Notes under the pieces: model-generated | Database searches by the model: none | What the model was told of the DNA's origin: nothing | Seen by the model: the letters and a program-made list of their open reading frames with translations, nothing else | Shown: positions 1 to 7,246 of the stretch, in pieces | How the letters are laid out: every line of letters starts with the position of its first letter | How positions within the stretch are numbered: position 1 is the stretch's first letter | Source: Lachnospiraceae bacterium UBA7199 | GTDB taxonomy: Bacteria > Bacillota > Clostridia > Lachnospirales > Lachnospiraceae | Assembly: GCA_002490775.1 (NCBI GenBank) | Contig: DKUR01000079.1 | Coordinates: 1 to 23,511, forward strand | Reading direction: 5' to 3' | DNA: 23,511 nucleotides | Program-made: the position numbers and the translations under genes

Positions 1-2225
1 TGTCCCTCTGGCTGAAAGAAAATGCCGCCGTAAAGGCGGTGTATGACAACGGGACAAGGGAAAACGTGGCAGAGTATACTGCCCCGTCCGCCGGTAAATT
101 TGACCAGAAAGGCGGAACCTATGCGTATGCCTTCATGGAAGACGGAAAGTCAGGAACCATTACCCTGACAGTAAAACCTGTGACTGCATCCATCCAGGGG
201 CTTGAACTTATGCGGAGCAGGAAGGAAGGCGGCTATACAGCGGAGGAAGTGAAAGGATGGCTTCCTGAAAAGGCTACAGTTACCTATGCGGGAGACGGTT
301 ATACCTCAAGGACGGAAGAAAAGGCAGTCACATGGAATACAGATTCCATAGGAGCGGATTTTGGTGCGGCGGAGGGATTTAAGACAATAAAAGGCACCGC
401 AGAACTGCCCGGATGGGCGTCAGGAGATAATACTGTCAGTATCAGAATCAACTTTGTTGACAGGAAAATGCTGACAGATGATCAGATGACGCTTTCCATA
501 TCTGGCTGGGATTATGGGGCGCAGGCTGCGCCAGCCCCGGAGGGAAGCGTTGGTGTGGAGGACACGAACCAGACTTATACTTACCTTTACAGTGCCGACA
601 ATGGCACATCATGGGCGGATGCAGCCAGCCTCCCCAGGTCCGGGAGCGGAAATATTATTCCCGGCACCTACATGGTGAAGATGACTTATACGGGCAGGGA
701 GTATGCAGGTACGAAAACAGGTTCATTTACTGTGCAGCCAAAAACCCTTACAGTGGAGAAGGGAACCCTTGCGGTGGAGAACCGGAACTATAACGGGACG
801 ACAAATGCTGTACTGAGCGGGAAGCCTGTGATTGCCGGTGTGGCCGGAAAAGATGATGCTGCGCTCGGCGGCACACTTAAGGCAGAGTTTACCGATAAGG
901 GGCCGAAAAAGGATATTCCCGTGACCGTAACGGGATTTGAACTGACAGGCAGTGATGCCAAATGTTACAGGCTTACAAATACAACGCTTACATTAAAGGC
1001 GACAATCAACAACGCGGACGGAAGTACACCATCCAGCGGAAATACTGGAAGCGGTGGAAACAGTGGTAATAGCGGAAATACTGGAAGCGGTGGAAACAGT
1101 GGTAATAGCGGAAATACTGGAAGCAGTGGAAACAGCGGAAGTACTGGAAACAGTGGAAATACTGGAAGCAGTGGAAGTACTGGAAACAGCGGAAATACTG
1201 GCAACAGTGGTAATAGCGGAAACATCAGCAACAGCGGAAGCGTCGCCGGAAACAGTGAAAGCAGTGGAAATACCGGAAGCGGCAGCTCCAATAATGAAAT
1301 CATAAACACTGGTTCCGACAAAAAGACAGAAACGCAGGAGGAAGGAACAGCAGGACAGTTCGGGCAGGCCGCAGAGGCGGAAGCCGGAGACACAGAAGCG
1401 GCAGGGCAGGGCGGCACTGCACAGGCAGGAAGCGTACTACAGATGGAAGACGTGGCGGTACAAACCGTACAGGCTTTGGAGAATAAAGGAAGGATCGTCA
1501 TATCCGGCGGGGCAGAGACATCTGCTGCAGCAGGCAATCTGACAGGGGACTCTCCAGAAGCCGCAAGACTGCTGGTCGGAGATGGAACGGTCATTGTCAT
1601 GGTAGCCTGTGCAGAGGGCGGATACACAGCCGGGACAAATGATGCTGTCGCAGTGGTAAATGCAGTCCTGACACCAGAGCAGATAAAGCTTGTGAATGAG
1701 GGTGAAACCATAGAAGTCCGGGTAGATATCAGAGATATTTCAGAAAGTATGCCGCCCCAGGATATGGAGACGGTGGAGAAAGGCTGTGAAGTATATGGGA
1801 GATACCTTCCTGATTTGAAGCTGGGAGGTTATGTGGATATTTCTGTGTACATGAAGACAGGGGACAGCGGATGGAATGCCGTTACCGAGACAAGGGAGCC
1901 GATTGAGGTAGTGATAGGCATACCGGAAGAACTTCAGGGGGACGGAAGGGAGTATTATATTATTCGTGCCCATGAAAACAGATATGCCCTGTTAAACGAT
2001 ATGGACGACGTACCGGATACCATAACGATCATTACGGATATGTTCTCAAGCTATGTGATCGCGTACCGGGAGGCAGGCGGAGCGGACGGTACAGCAGTGT
2101 GCAGGCTGTGTCATATCTGCCCCACATTCCTGGGGATATGCTGCTTTATCTGGCTGGCGGTCATAGCGGTAGTGGCCATAGCGGCTGTGATTGTGATTCA
2201 GAAGAGAAAAAAGGGAACGACATAA
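1..2225 (+). CDS. Large cell-surface protein, C-terminal part (5' partial)
   Basis: The reading frame is open from base 3, with no stop and no convincing ribosome site before the first GTG (39), so the gene begins outside the window. Visible from N to C: Ig/beta-sandwich-like segments; a YDG-like module around 750-1010 (motif NRNYNGTTNA); a Ser/Gly/Asn/Thr linker (1035-1290); an acidic, Ala/Gly-rich stretch; a globular pre-anchor domain (about 1440-2080, containing VEVRVDIRD and DMFSSYVIAY); and a Cys cluster (CRLCHIC, 2100-2120) running straight into one hydrophobic helix and the basic tail QKRKKGTT. There is no LPXTG motif, so I infer anchoring by the membrane helix rather than by sortase. 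It is probably an adhesin or surface-exposed structural protein; ligand unknown. The gene looks more GC-rich than the rest of the window. A strong terminator follows directly. Confidence 0.8.
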   Translation, partial: SLWLKENAAVKAVYDNGTRENVAEYTAPSAGKFDQKGGTYAYAFMEDGKSGTITLTVKPVTASIQGLELMRSRKEGGYTAEEVKGWLPEKATVTYAGDGYTSRTEEKAVTWNTDSIGADFGAAEGFKTIKGTAELPGWASGDNTVSIRINFVDRKMLTDDQMTLSISGWDYGAQAAPAPEGSVGVEDTNQTYTYLYSADNGTSWADAASLPRSGSGNIIPGTYMVKMTYTGREYAGTKTGSFTVQPKTLTVEKGTLAVENRNYNGTTNAVLSGKPVIAGVAGKDDAALGGTLKAEFTDKGPKKDIPVTVTGFELTGSDAKCYRLTNTTLTLKATINNADGSTPSSGNTGSGGNSGNSGNTGSGGNSGNSGNTGSSGNSGSTGNSGNTGSSGSTGNSGNTGNSGNSGNISNSGSVAGNSESSGNTGSGSSNNEIINTGSDKKTETQEEGTAGQFGQAAEAEAGDTEAAGQGGTAQAGSVLQMEDVAVQTVQALENKGRIVISGGAETSAAAGNLTGDSPEAARLLVGDGTVIVMVACAEGGYTAGTNDAVAVVNAVLTPEQIKLVNEGETIEVRVDIRDISESMPPQDMETVEKGCEVYGRYLPDLKLGGYVDISVYMKTGDSGWNAVTETREPIEVVIGIPEELQGDGREYYIIRAHENRYALLNDMDDVPDTITIITDMFSSYVIAYREAGGADGTAVCRLCHICPTFLGICCFIWLAVIAVVAIAAVIVIQKRKKGTT
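1035..1290 (+). repeat. In-frame minisatellite encoding Ser/Gly/Asn linker
   Basis: Two perfect tandem copies of a 36-bp unit lie at 1035-1070 and 1071-1106 (12 residues, SGNTGSGGNSGN). They are followed by degenerate copies built from a 9-bp core coding for (N/S)-(S/T)-G. All units are multiples of three, so copy-number change would lengthen or shorten the linker without breaking the frame. The periodicity also keeps other frames open on both strands; I do not regard those as genes. Confidence 0.9.
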
Positions 2226-2229
2226 GAAT

Positions 2230-2275
2230 AAGAAAAACCAATAGCTCCATACGGGAGTCTATTGGTTTTTCTTAT
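2230..2275 (+). terminator. Intrinsic terminator of surface-protein gene
   Basis: Perfect 15-bp stem, 2230-2244 with 2259-2273, extended inward by CTCC/GGAG with one bulged T, and a 5-base loop. The descending arm ends in TTTTTCTT. It starts 5 bases after the stop codon. The A-rich ascending arm could also let it work on the minus strand. Confidence 0.9.
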
Positions 2276-2342
2276 TGTTTGGTGAGAATTACAAGAATGG
2301 TAAGATTAAGCAGAGGGATAAAAAAATATAATGTGAATTTTA

Positions 2343-2371
2343 TTGTAAACAAGAATATTTTTCTGTATAAT
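2343..2371 (+). promoter_or_regulatory. Sigma-A promoter of Rpn-like gene
   Basis: TTGTAA (2343-2348), 17-bp spacer, TATAAT (2366-2371). Predicted start near 2378, giving a leader of about 60 bases to the ATG at 2437, which has GAGGTGG at 2426-2432 as ribosome site. Confidence 0.8.
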
Positions 2372-2436
2372 TGAGATGTAGTAGAAGTAATCTATGTTGT
2401 ATCTTCTGCTGAAATTATTATGAGTGAGGTGGTAAA

Positions 2437-3297
2437 ATGGTGCAAGGCATGCCGAAACGCAAGATAAAGGACAGCGTATTTACGAATCTGTTTCAAGATA
2501 AAAAGTATTTACTCCAATTATATAAAGCACTCCACCCAGAGGATTGTAATGTGACGGAAAATGAGATTGCAGATGTCACAATCAAGCATGTGCTGATTGA
2601 TGCAGATTATAATGATTTAGGTTTTTCTGTTGGAAATCGTTTAATGGTGCTGGTGGAAAGCCAGTCAACATTCACAATGAATATCATCATTCGTGCGGTG
2701 ATGTATTTGATACAAACCTATCACGATTATTTCAAACGTACTAATCAAAATTTGTATGGAAGCAAAAAAGTAAATATGCCGAAACCTGAATTGTATGTGA
2801 TATATACAGGTGATAAGAAAGATATCCCTGATACCATATCATTATCAAAAGAATTTTTTGACGGAGCTAAGATTGCAATTGATGCGGAAGTAAAAGTTAT
2901 GTATCAAGAGAACGAAAAAGATATTATCGGACAGTATATAATTTTTTCCAAAGTATATAATGAACAGAGAAAATTACATGGAAATACGAAACAGGCAGTA
3001 ACGGAAACAATCCGTATCTGTAAGGACAGGAATGTGCTGAAAGAGTATCTTGAAAACAAGGAACAGGAGGTTGTGGATATTATGATGACATTATTTGATG
3101 ATGAGCAGATTTTGAAGGCTTATACAAAGGATATTGATGATAATGCTACCCATAGGGAAGCAAGAGAAACAGCGGAAAGAATGATAAGAAAAGGTAAAAT
3201 GCCACTTGAAGAAATTGCGGATTATGTTCCGGCATTATCATTTGATGAATTAAAGGAACTTGAAGCCGAAGTTATGCAGTTAGTGCCCGGCTTGTAG
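2437..3297 (+). CDS. Rpn-family PD-(D/E)XK nuclease / putative transposase
   Basis: A 286-residue protein of the Rpn (recombination-promoting nuclease) type, a PD-(D/E)XK fold family often labelled putative transposase. The nuclease core is visible as D60 followed by the beta-strand VLVESQS (E74, Q76), then conserved N82 and R86 in a helix; this is the D...ExQ signature of the group. The N-terminal KDSVFTNLFQDKKYLLQLY segment is also typical. The C-terminal part (residues about 180-286) is charged and helical. Family knowledge: Rpn proteins of E. coli are DNA endonucleases that stimulate RecA-independent recombination; the role in Clostridia is unclear. The start is fixed by GAGGTGG and a sigma-A promoter. 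The gene is AT-rich compared with the preceding one, stands alone, and has no inverted repeats beside it. No clear terminator follows, so its transcript may run into the RNA gene downstream. Confidence 0.85.
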   Translation: MVQGMPKRKIKDSVFTNLFQDKKYLLQLYKALHPEDCNVTENEIADVTIKHVLIDADYNDLGFSVGNRLMVLVESQSTFTMNIIIRAVMYLIQTYHDYFKRTNQNLYGSKKVNMPKPELYVIYTGDKKDIPDTISLSKEFFDGAKIAIDAEVKVMYQENEKDIIGQYIIFSKVYNEQRKLHGNTKQAVTETIRICKDRNVLKEYLENKEQEVVDIMMTLFDDEQILKAYTKDIDDNATHREARETAERMIRKGKMPLEEIADYVPALSFDELKELEAEVMQLVPGL

Positions 3298-3313
3298 CTT
3301 TAAAAATTTCCAG

Positions 3314-3342
3314 TTGTATTTTTGAGGGGGATTGGATATAAT
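3314..3342 (+). promoter_or_regulatory. Sigma-A promoter of the 6S-like RNA
   Basis: TTGTAT (3314-3319), 17-bp spacer, perfect TATAAT (3337-3342). The predicted start near 3349-3350 coincides with the first base of the closing stem of the RNA (3351), which is why I treat this as a dedicated RNA promoter. Confidence 0.85.
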
Positions 3343-3349
3343 AAAAATA

Positions 3350-3540
3350 ACCTGAAATGTGCGACAACTCCTGTTAGTTTTGAACCTACAGATACTTTCA
3401 ACGGGATTCCTAAATTGTCTGATGGCTGTCAAGCCCTCACTCATTTTGAGGATTGGAAGGGAAGGCAAAAGTACAGATTGCGGTTACCCACCTAGCTTGG
3501 CTAGGAGTCAAAAGGCAGGAACCGGCATTTTGGGGATATG
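3350..3540 (+). ncRNA. ssrS: 6S RNA (RNA polymerase regulator)
   Basis: No protein is supported here, yet the stretch has a strong promoter in front and a terminator behind. The ends can pair: 3351-3359 (CCTGAAATG) with 3526-3534 (CATTTTGGG, with G-U pairs), and inside that 3367-3372 (ACTCCT) with 3503-3508 (AGGAGT). This leaves one long hairpin with a large open middle, the hallmark of 6S RNA, which mimics an open promoter and binds the housekeeping RNA polymerase holoenzyme in stationary phase. Segments such as CAGATACTTTCAACGGGA and GCGGTTACCCACCTAG resemble what I remember of clostridial 6S RNAs. Identification is by structure and recall, not by a covariance search. The mature 3' end may be near 3540, or the transcript may extend to the terminator at 3617. 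Confidence 0.75.
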
Positions 3541-3584
3541 AAAACAGGAACTGGTATATTTGGCCGGTTTCCCTGTAAGACAGA

Positions 3585-3617
3585 AGAAAAGCAGCCCATA
3601 TTGGGCTGCTTTTCTTA
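3585..3617 (+). terminator. Intrinsic terminator after 6S-like RNA
   Basis: Perfect 14-bp stem, 3585-3598 (AGAAAAGCAGCCCA) with 3602-3615, a 3-base loop and TTTTCTT on the descending side. Only 35 bases separate it from the next start codon. I see no convincing promoter in that gap, so the SpoIID-like gene may depend on read-through or on an unrecognised promoter. Confidence 0.85.
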
Positions 3618-3652
3618 CTAACATAAGGGTATTAATTTAAAAGGGGAAATAA

Positions 3653-6040
3653 ATGGAGAGGCATATTAGAATCTTTGTAAAGATTGTACTGGTAATTGCA
3701 CTTACTATATTATTTATATGGTTAATTGATACGGATGAGAATGTGCTGCAGATAAAGCAGCCGGAAGGAGAGTTTGTGCGATCAACAGACGTATGGATAT
3801 TGGTAAATGAGATTAAGCTGGCAGGGGTGGAGATTGGTAATGATGTTATGGAAGAGCTGCATACGCGGACTTGTGCGGAAGAATATTTGAGTTATGATAC
3901 ATATACGAAGATATTAGATGGTCTTATGAGCGGTACAGATCAGGTTTATGAAAAGGAAAAGATTCTGTATAAGAATAAATACAAAGAAGATTTTTTCCTT
4001 TTAAAAAAGGATTGGTATAAAGGCTATGAGGCGATTCTTGCTTCATTGGGACTTGCAGGAAGCATTTTAGAAGAAAAAGTGGATATTCTTTGTGGCGGTC
4101 AGCAGCTTGCTGGTGAAAGGTCAATCAATGTAGGATGCGTGTTGGGAAAAAATATGGAAGAATATTTGTGTGTTTCAGAGGATTTTACGGATTTAAAATT
4201 TATATCTGTAAAGGCTTATGTCAGGGAAAATCGCCTGCTTACACTAACAGAAGTGCTTCCTGATAAAAGTGTTTTGGAAAATGTCTGGATCATGGAAGGG
4301 GAAGGAAGCAGGATTCAGTTTTTTTATGAAGGATTTGAAATTTTAGGGGAATATGCAAAGGCGAATGAAATACAGGAGAAAGAAATGAGCTTGCTGCGTG
4401 AGCAGGTTGGAAATATAACTTATCAGTCTGGAACTATTTTGGATGTAGCACTTAAGGAAGAGCGGATCAGCGGGAAGCTGCTTAGTATTTCAGAGGGGCA
4501 GTTAGAGATTGAGGGATATGGCGCTTTAGAAATTTGTGAGGATCATGTAGGCTATAAATTGTATGAAAAATTGGAAAAGGCAGAACTTTCAGACTTGCTG
4601 ATTGGTTATGACTTCGCTGATTTTGTACTGGAAAATGGGAAAATATGCGTTATTTTACTTGCAAGAAAAGAGAAGATGGAAACCATTCGCGTGGTGCTGA
4701 AAACTACCGGCTTTAGCAGTATATATCATGAGAATATCAGGCTTTTATGCCAGGAGCCCATGACGATTTACTATGGAGATTATGATCATAGAATACAGGA
4801 AAAGGTGGAGGCAGGTCAGGAAATTTTCATAGAAGCAGGAAGTGATTATCTTTCAGGAGACAGAATGGAGATTGTGCCTGATGTAAATACTGCAAAGATT
4901 CAGGTGACTTCTATGGAGCGCAGCCAGGGTGTGCCTGCCTATAGAGGAAGCATGGAAATCGTAAAGGCAAAAGAAGGGCTTGTGCTTATTAATGAAGTAT
5001 TATTGGAGGAGTATTTATATTCTGTGGTTCCAAGTGAAATGCCGGCATCTTATCCCATAGAAGCATTAAAGGCCCAGGCAGTCTGTGCCAGAACTTATGG
5101 ATATGGATATTTACTGAAGCCGGGATATGCAGCTTTGGGGGCCCATGTGGATGATAGTGTGGGATATCAGGTTTACAACAATATTGCAGAAAATGTAAAT
5201 TCTACCAAAGCCGTGAAAGAAACTACAGGAGAACTGCTTATGTATGAAGGGGAACCTGTCAATGCCTATTATTATTCAACTTCCTGTGGGTTTGGCGCTG
5301 ATGCGGGAGTGTGGAATGAAGAACAGAAGGAGCAATTTCCTTATTTAAATTCGGTTTATATTGGTAAAATGCAGGAATTACAGATGGAAGGCGCAGAGGA
5401 AGAAAAGACATATGCGGTAGAAGCACTTTCGCAAGAAGAAAATTTCAGAGAATATATTACTGGAGCAGATAAAAATGCATATGAGATGGAAGAACCTTGG
5501 TTTCGCTGGAGTTACCAGGTGGAGAAAATGGATGTTTCTATGTTTTCCCGGCGGATCAGTGAGCGGTTCCATGCTGCACCAGGAAAAATCCTTACCTTTG
5601 TAGGAGAAAGCGGTGATTTAGAGAATCCTGAGCTATATGAAGCGAAGGAGCCGAAGGAATTTAAAAAAATATATGAGATCAGGTGTGTAAAACGCAAAGA
5701 AGGCGGCGTTATAGATGAACTTTTAATAGAAACAGACAAAGGAACTTACAAGGTGATATCTGAATATAATATCAGATATGTTTTGAATCAGGGAGGAGAT
5801 GTGATCAGGCAGGATGGTTCCCAATATGCAAGTAATTCGCTGCTCCCGAGCGCATATCTGATAATTGATGTTGTAAAAGAGGATAAAAATGTGGTAGGAT
5901 ATACTATTATTGGCGGAGGTTTCGGGCATGGAGTAGGAATGTCCCAAAATGGAGCCAGGGCAATGGGGCTTGCCCATGAAGATTGTGAAAGTATTCTTTC
6001 CTTTTATTTTCAAGGGAGCCAGCTTAATAAGTTATATTAG
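3653..6040 (+). CDS. SpoIID/LytB domain-containing protein
   Basis: A 795-residue protein with an N-terminal membrane anchor (residues about 7-25), a 400-residue N-terminal region that I do not recognise, and a SpoIID/LytB domain from about residue 430 to the end. The family signature is clear: the VVPSEMP motif with E462, then YPIEALKAQAVCARTYG, YYSTSCG, and the C-terminal GGFGHGVGMSQNGA (from residue 754, H759). SpoIID proteins are lytic transglycosylases cutting glycan strands without stem peptides; the Glu in the SEMP motif is the catalytic acid, and SpoIID drives engulfment during sporulation. This protein is about twice the length of B. subtilis SpoIID, so it is more likely an anchored wall-remodelling paralog than SpoIID itself. 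The start has GGGG as a modest ribosome site. YihY follows after 24 bases and is probably co-transcribed. Confidence 0.88.
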   Translation: MERHIRIFVKIVLVIALTILFIWLIDTDENVLQIKQPEGEFVRSTDVWILVNEIKLAGVEIGNDVMEELHTRTCAEEYLSYDTYTKILDGLMSGTDQVYEKEKILYKNKYKEDFFLLKKDWYKGYEAILASLGLAGSILEEKVDILCGGQQLAGERSINVGCVLGKNMEEYLCVSEDFTDLKFISVKAYVRENRLLTLTEVLPDKSVLENVWIMEGEGSRIQFFYEGFEILGEYAKANEIQEKEMSLLREQVGNITYQSGTILDVALKEERISGKLLSISEGQLEIEGYGALEICEDHVGYKLYEKLEKAELSDLLIGYDFADFVLENGKICVILLARKEKMETIRVVLKTTGFSSIYHENIRLLCQEPMTIYYGDYDHRIQEKVEAGQEIFIEAGSDYLSGDRMEIVPDVNTAKIQVTSMERSQGVPAYRGSMEIVKAKEGLVLINEVLLEEYLYSVVPSEMPASYPIEALKAQAVCARTYGYGYLLKPGYAALGAHVDDSVGYQVYNNIAENVNSTKAVKETTGELLMYEGEPVNAYYYSTSCGFGADAGVWNEEQKEQFPYLNSVYIGKMQELQMEGAEEEKTYAVEALSQEENFREYITGADKNAYEMEEPWFRWSYQVEKMDVSMFSRRISERFHAAPGKILTFVGESGDLENPELYEAKEPKEFKKIYEIRCVKRKEGGVIDELLIETDKGTYKVISEYNIRYVLNQGGDVIRQDGSQYASNSLLPSAYLIIDVVKEDKNVVGYTIIGGGFGHGVGMSQNGARAMGLAHEDCESILSFYFQGSQLNKLY

Positions 6041-6064
6041 TTGAAAAGTGATAGAGGAAGATAC

Positions 6065-6922
6065 ATGTTAAGACGACTCGCATTTATTGGATATGATTTT
6101 GGAAAACAAATGAGTAAAAAGAATATCAGTGCTTTTGCAGCAAGTACAGCCTTCTTTCTTTTTTTATCAATGATCCCGGCGCTTATGCTGCTTTGCTCTA
6201 TTTTGCCCTATACGCCGATTACGGAAGCAAACCTGATGAATGCAGCCAGGCAGATTACGCCGGATGCCATGCATGCATTGGTAACCAGCATGATTGCAGA
6301 TGTTTATGATAAGTCCGTAGGAATTATTTCTATTACTGCAATTGCTACCTTATGGTCAGCAGGAAAAGGCGTTTTGGCACTGCTTCGTGGATTGAATGCA
6401 GTAAATGATGTGGAGGAGAACAGAAATTATCTATTGCTCCGGCTGGTTGCATGTTTGTATATTGTGCTGCTTTTAGCAGCAGTGCTTTTGTCTTTGCTTA
6501 TTATGGTATTTGGAAATTCTATTATTGGACTTATTGAAGAGATTATTCCTCAAACCTCTTATCTGTTTGATTTACTCCTGCATTTCAGGTCTCTTTTTGT
6601 TTGGGCGGTGATGACAATAGTGATTGCGTTGATGTACGCATATGTGCCGGGAACAAGGCAGGGATTTAAAATGCAGCTTCCAGGTGCGATATTTGCGGCA
6701 GTTGCATGGAGCGTGATGACATGGGCTTTTTCCATTTATATTGACGTATTTAATGGTTTTACTACATATGGAAATTTGACTACAATTATTATTTTAATGC
6801 TATGGCTGTATGCTGCAATGTATATCATTATGGCAGGGGCATATATGAACCGTTACTTTAAGCCGGCTTTTCAGTTTTTTGTGGGGAAAAAGCATATTGA
6901 CAGAAAAGAAAAGATTGGCTAA
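6065..6922 (+). CDS. YihY/virulence factor BrkB family membrane protein
   Basis: A 285-residue integral membrane protein with about six hydrophobic helices, starting with FAASTAFFLFLSMIPALML and including LWSAGKGVLALLRGLN and the C-terminal TIIILMLWLYAAMYIIMAGA, all typical of the YihY/BrkB (formerly and wrongly RNase BN) family. The function of the family is not settled; a transport or envelope role is usually assumed. I chose ATG 6065 because GAGGAAG (6054-6060) precedes it. The frame is open back to a TTG at 6041 directly behind the previous stop, but that TTG has no suitable ribosome site. It sits 24 bases after the SpoIID-like gene, suggesting one envelope operon. Confidence 0.88.
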   Translation: MLRRLAFIGYDFGKQMSKKNISAFAASTAFFLFLSMIPALMLLCSILPYTPITEANLMNAARQITPDAMHALVTSMIADVYDKSVGIISITAIATLWSAGKGVLALLRGLNAVNDVEENRNYLLLRLVACLYIVLLLAAVLLSLLIMVFGNSIIGLIEEIIPQTSYLFDLLLHFRSLFVWAVMTIVIALMYAYVPGTRQGFKMQLPGAIFAAVAWSVMTWAFSIYIDVFNGFTTYGNLTTIIILMLWLYAAMYIIMAGAYMNRYFKPAFQFFVGKKHIDRKEKIG

Positions 6923-6949
6923 AATGAAAATCAGTTAAATAAATGGCTG

Positions 6950-7208
6950 TGAAAGTGTTTAGTAGTGGACTATTTTCTATCAGAGAGAGGAAGCCAGTGG
7001 CTGAAAGCTTCCTTTAGTTCAAATACGTCTGTGAATTTCCCACTGGAGCTTTTGGGCTGAATAGGATGCATGTTTTCTGGTAATGCATTGTCAGGTAAGC
7101 CTGAACGTGACACGCGTTAAGTGAATGGAGAGTCTGTCTTTGACAGGAACTTGGGTGGTACCGCGGATTAAATTCGTCCCTTGTGTGTTTCGCACACAAG
7201 GGATTTTT
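6950..7208 (+). promoter_or_regulatory. T-box riboswitch (Phe) upstream of pheST
   Basis: The 324-base gap before pheS holds a T-box leader. The T-box sequence TGGGTGGTACCGCGG is at 7152-7166, followed at once by a terminator hairpin. Stem I elements are visible upstream: AGAGAGAGG (6982-6990) and the perfectly pairing arms CCAGTGG (6994-7000) and CCACTGG (7040-7046). Just 5' of the second arm is TTTC (7036-7039), where I place the specifier, most likely UUC at 7037-7039 (UUU at 7036-7038 also reads Phe). Known mechanism: uncharged tRNA pairs with the specifier and with the T-box bulge, stabilising the antiterminator. The 5' boundary is approximate; I found no clear promoter for it. Confidence 0.92.
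7177..7208 (+). terminator. T-box-controlled terminator
   Basis: Perfect 11-bp stem, TCCCTTGTGTG (7177-7187) with 7193-7203, a 5-base loop, then TTTTT (7204-7208). It lies 11 bases after the T-box sequence, so the antiterminator and this hairpin are mutually exclusive. Confidence 0.93.
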
Positions 7209-7246
7209 AGTGTAAAGATAAAATTGCTAAGGAAAGGAAGAAAGGA

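Noticed and set aside
1035..1290. CRISPR-like array
   Set aside because: Repeats are contiguous with no unique spacers and encode an in-frame linker.
965..1711. A 248-codon open frame on the minus strand opposite the surface-protein gene
   Set aside because: It is a by-product of the three-base periodicity of the repeat and of GC-rich codons; it has Pro/Leu-rich low-complexity translation and no ribosome site or promoter.
2099..2374. A 91-codon frame across the surface-protein end and terminator
   Set aside because: It overlaps the real coding frame and reads through the terminator hairpin; no ribosome site.
3280..3541. Small open frames on both strands across the RNA gene
   Set aside because: No ribosome sites, and the sequence is better explained by a structured RNA with promoter and terminator.
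6041..6064. Longer YihY protein starting at TTG 6041
   Set aside because: It follows the previous stop directly without a ribosome site; ATG 6065 has GAGGAAG at good spacing.
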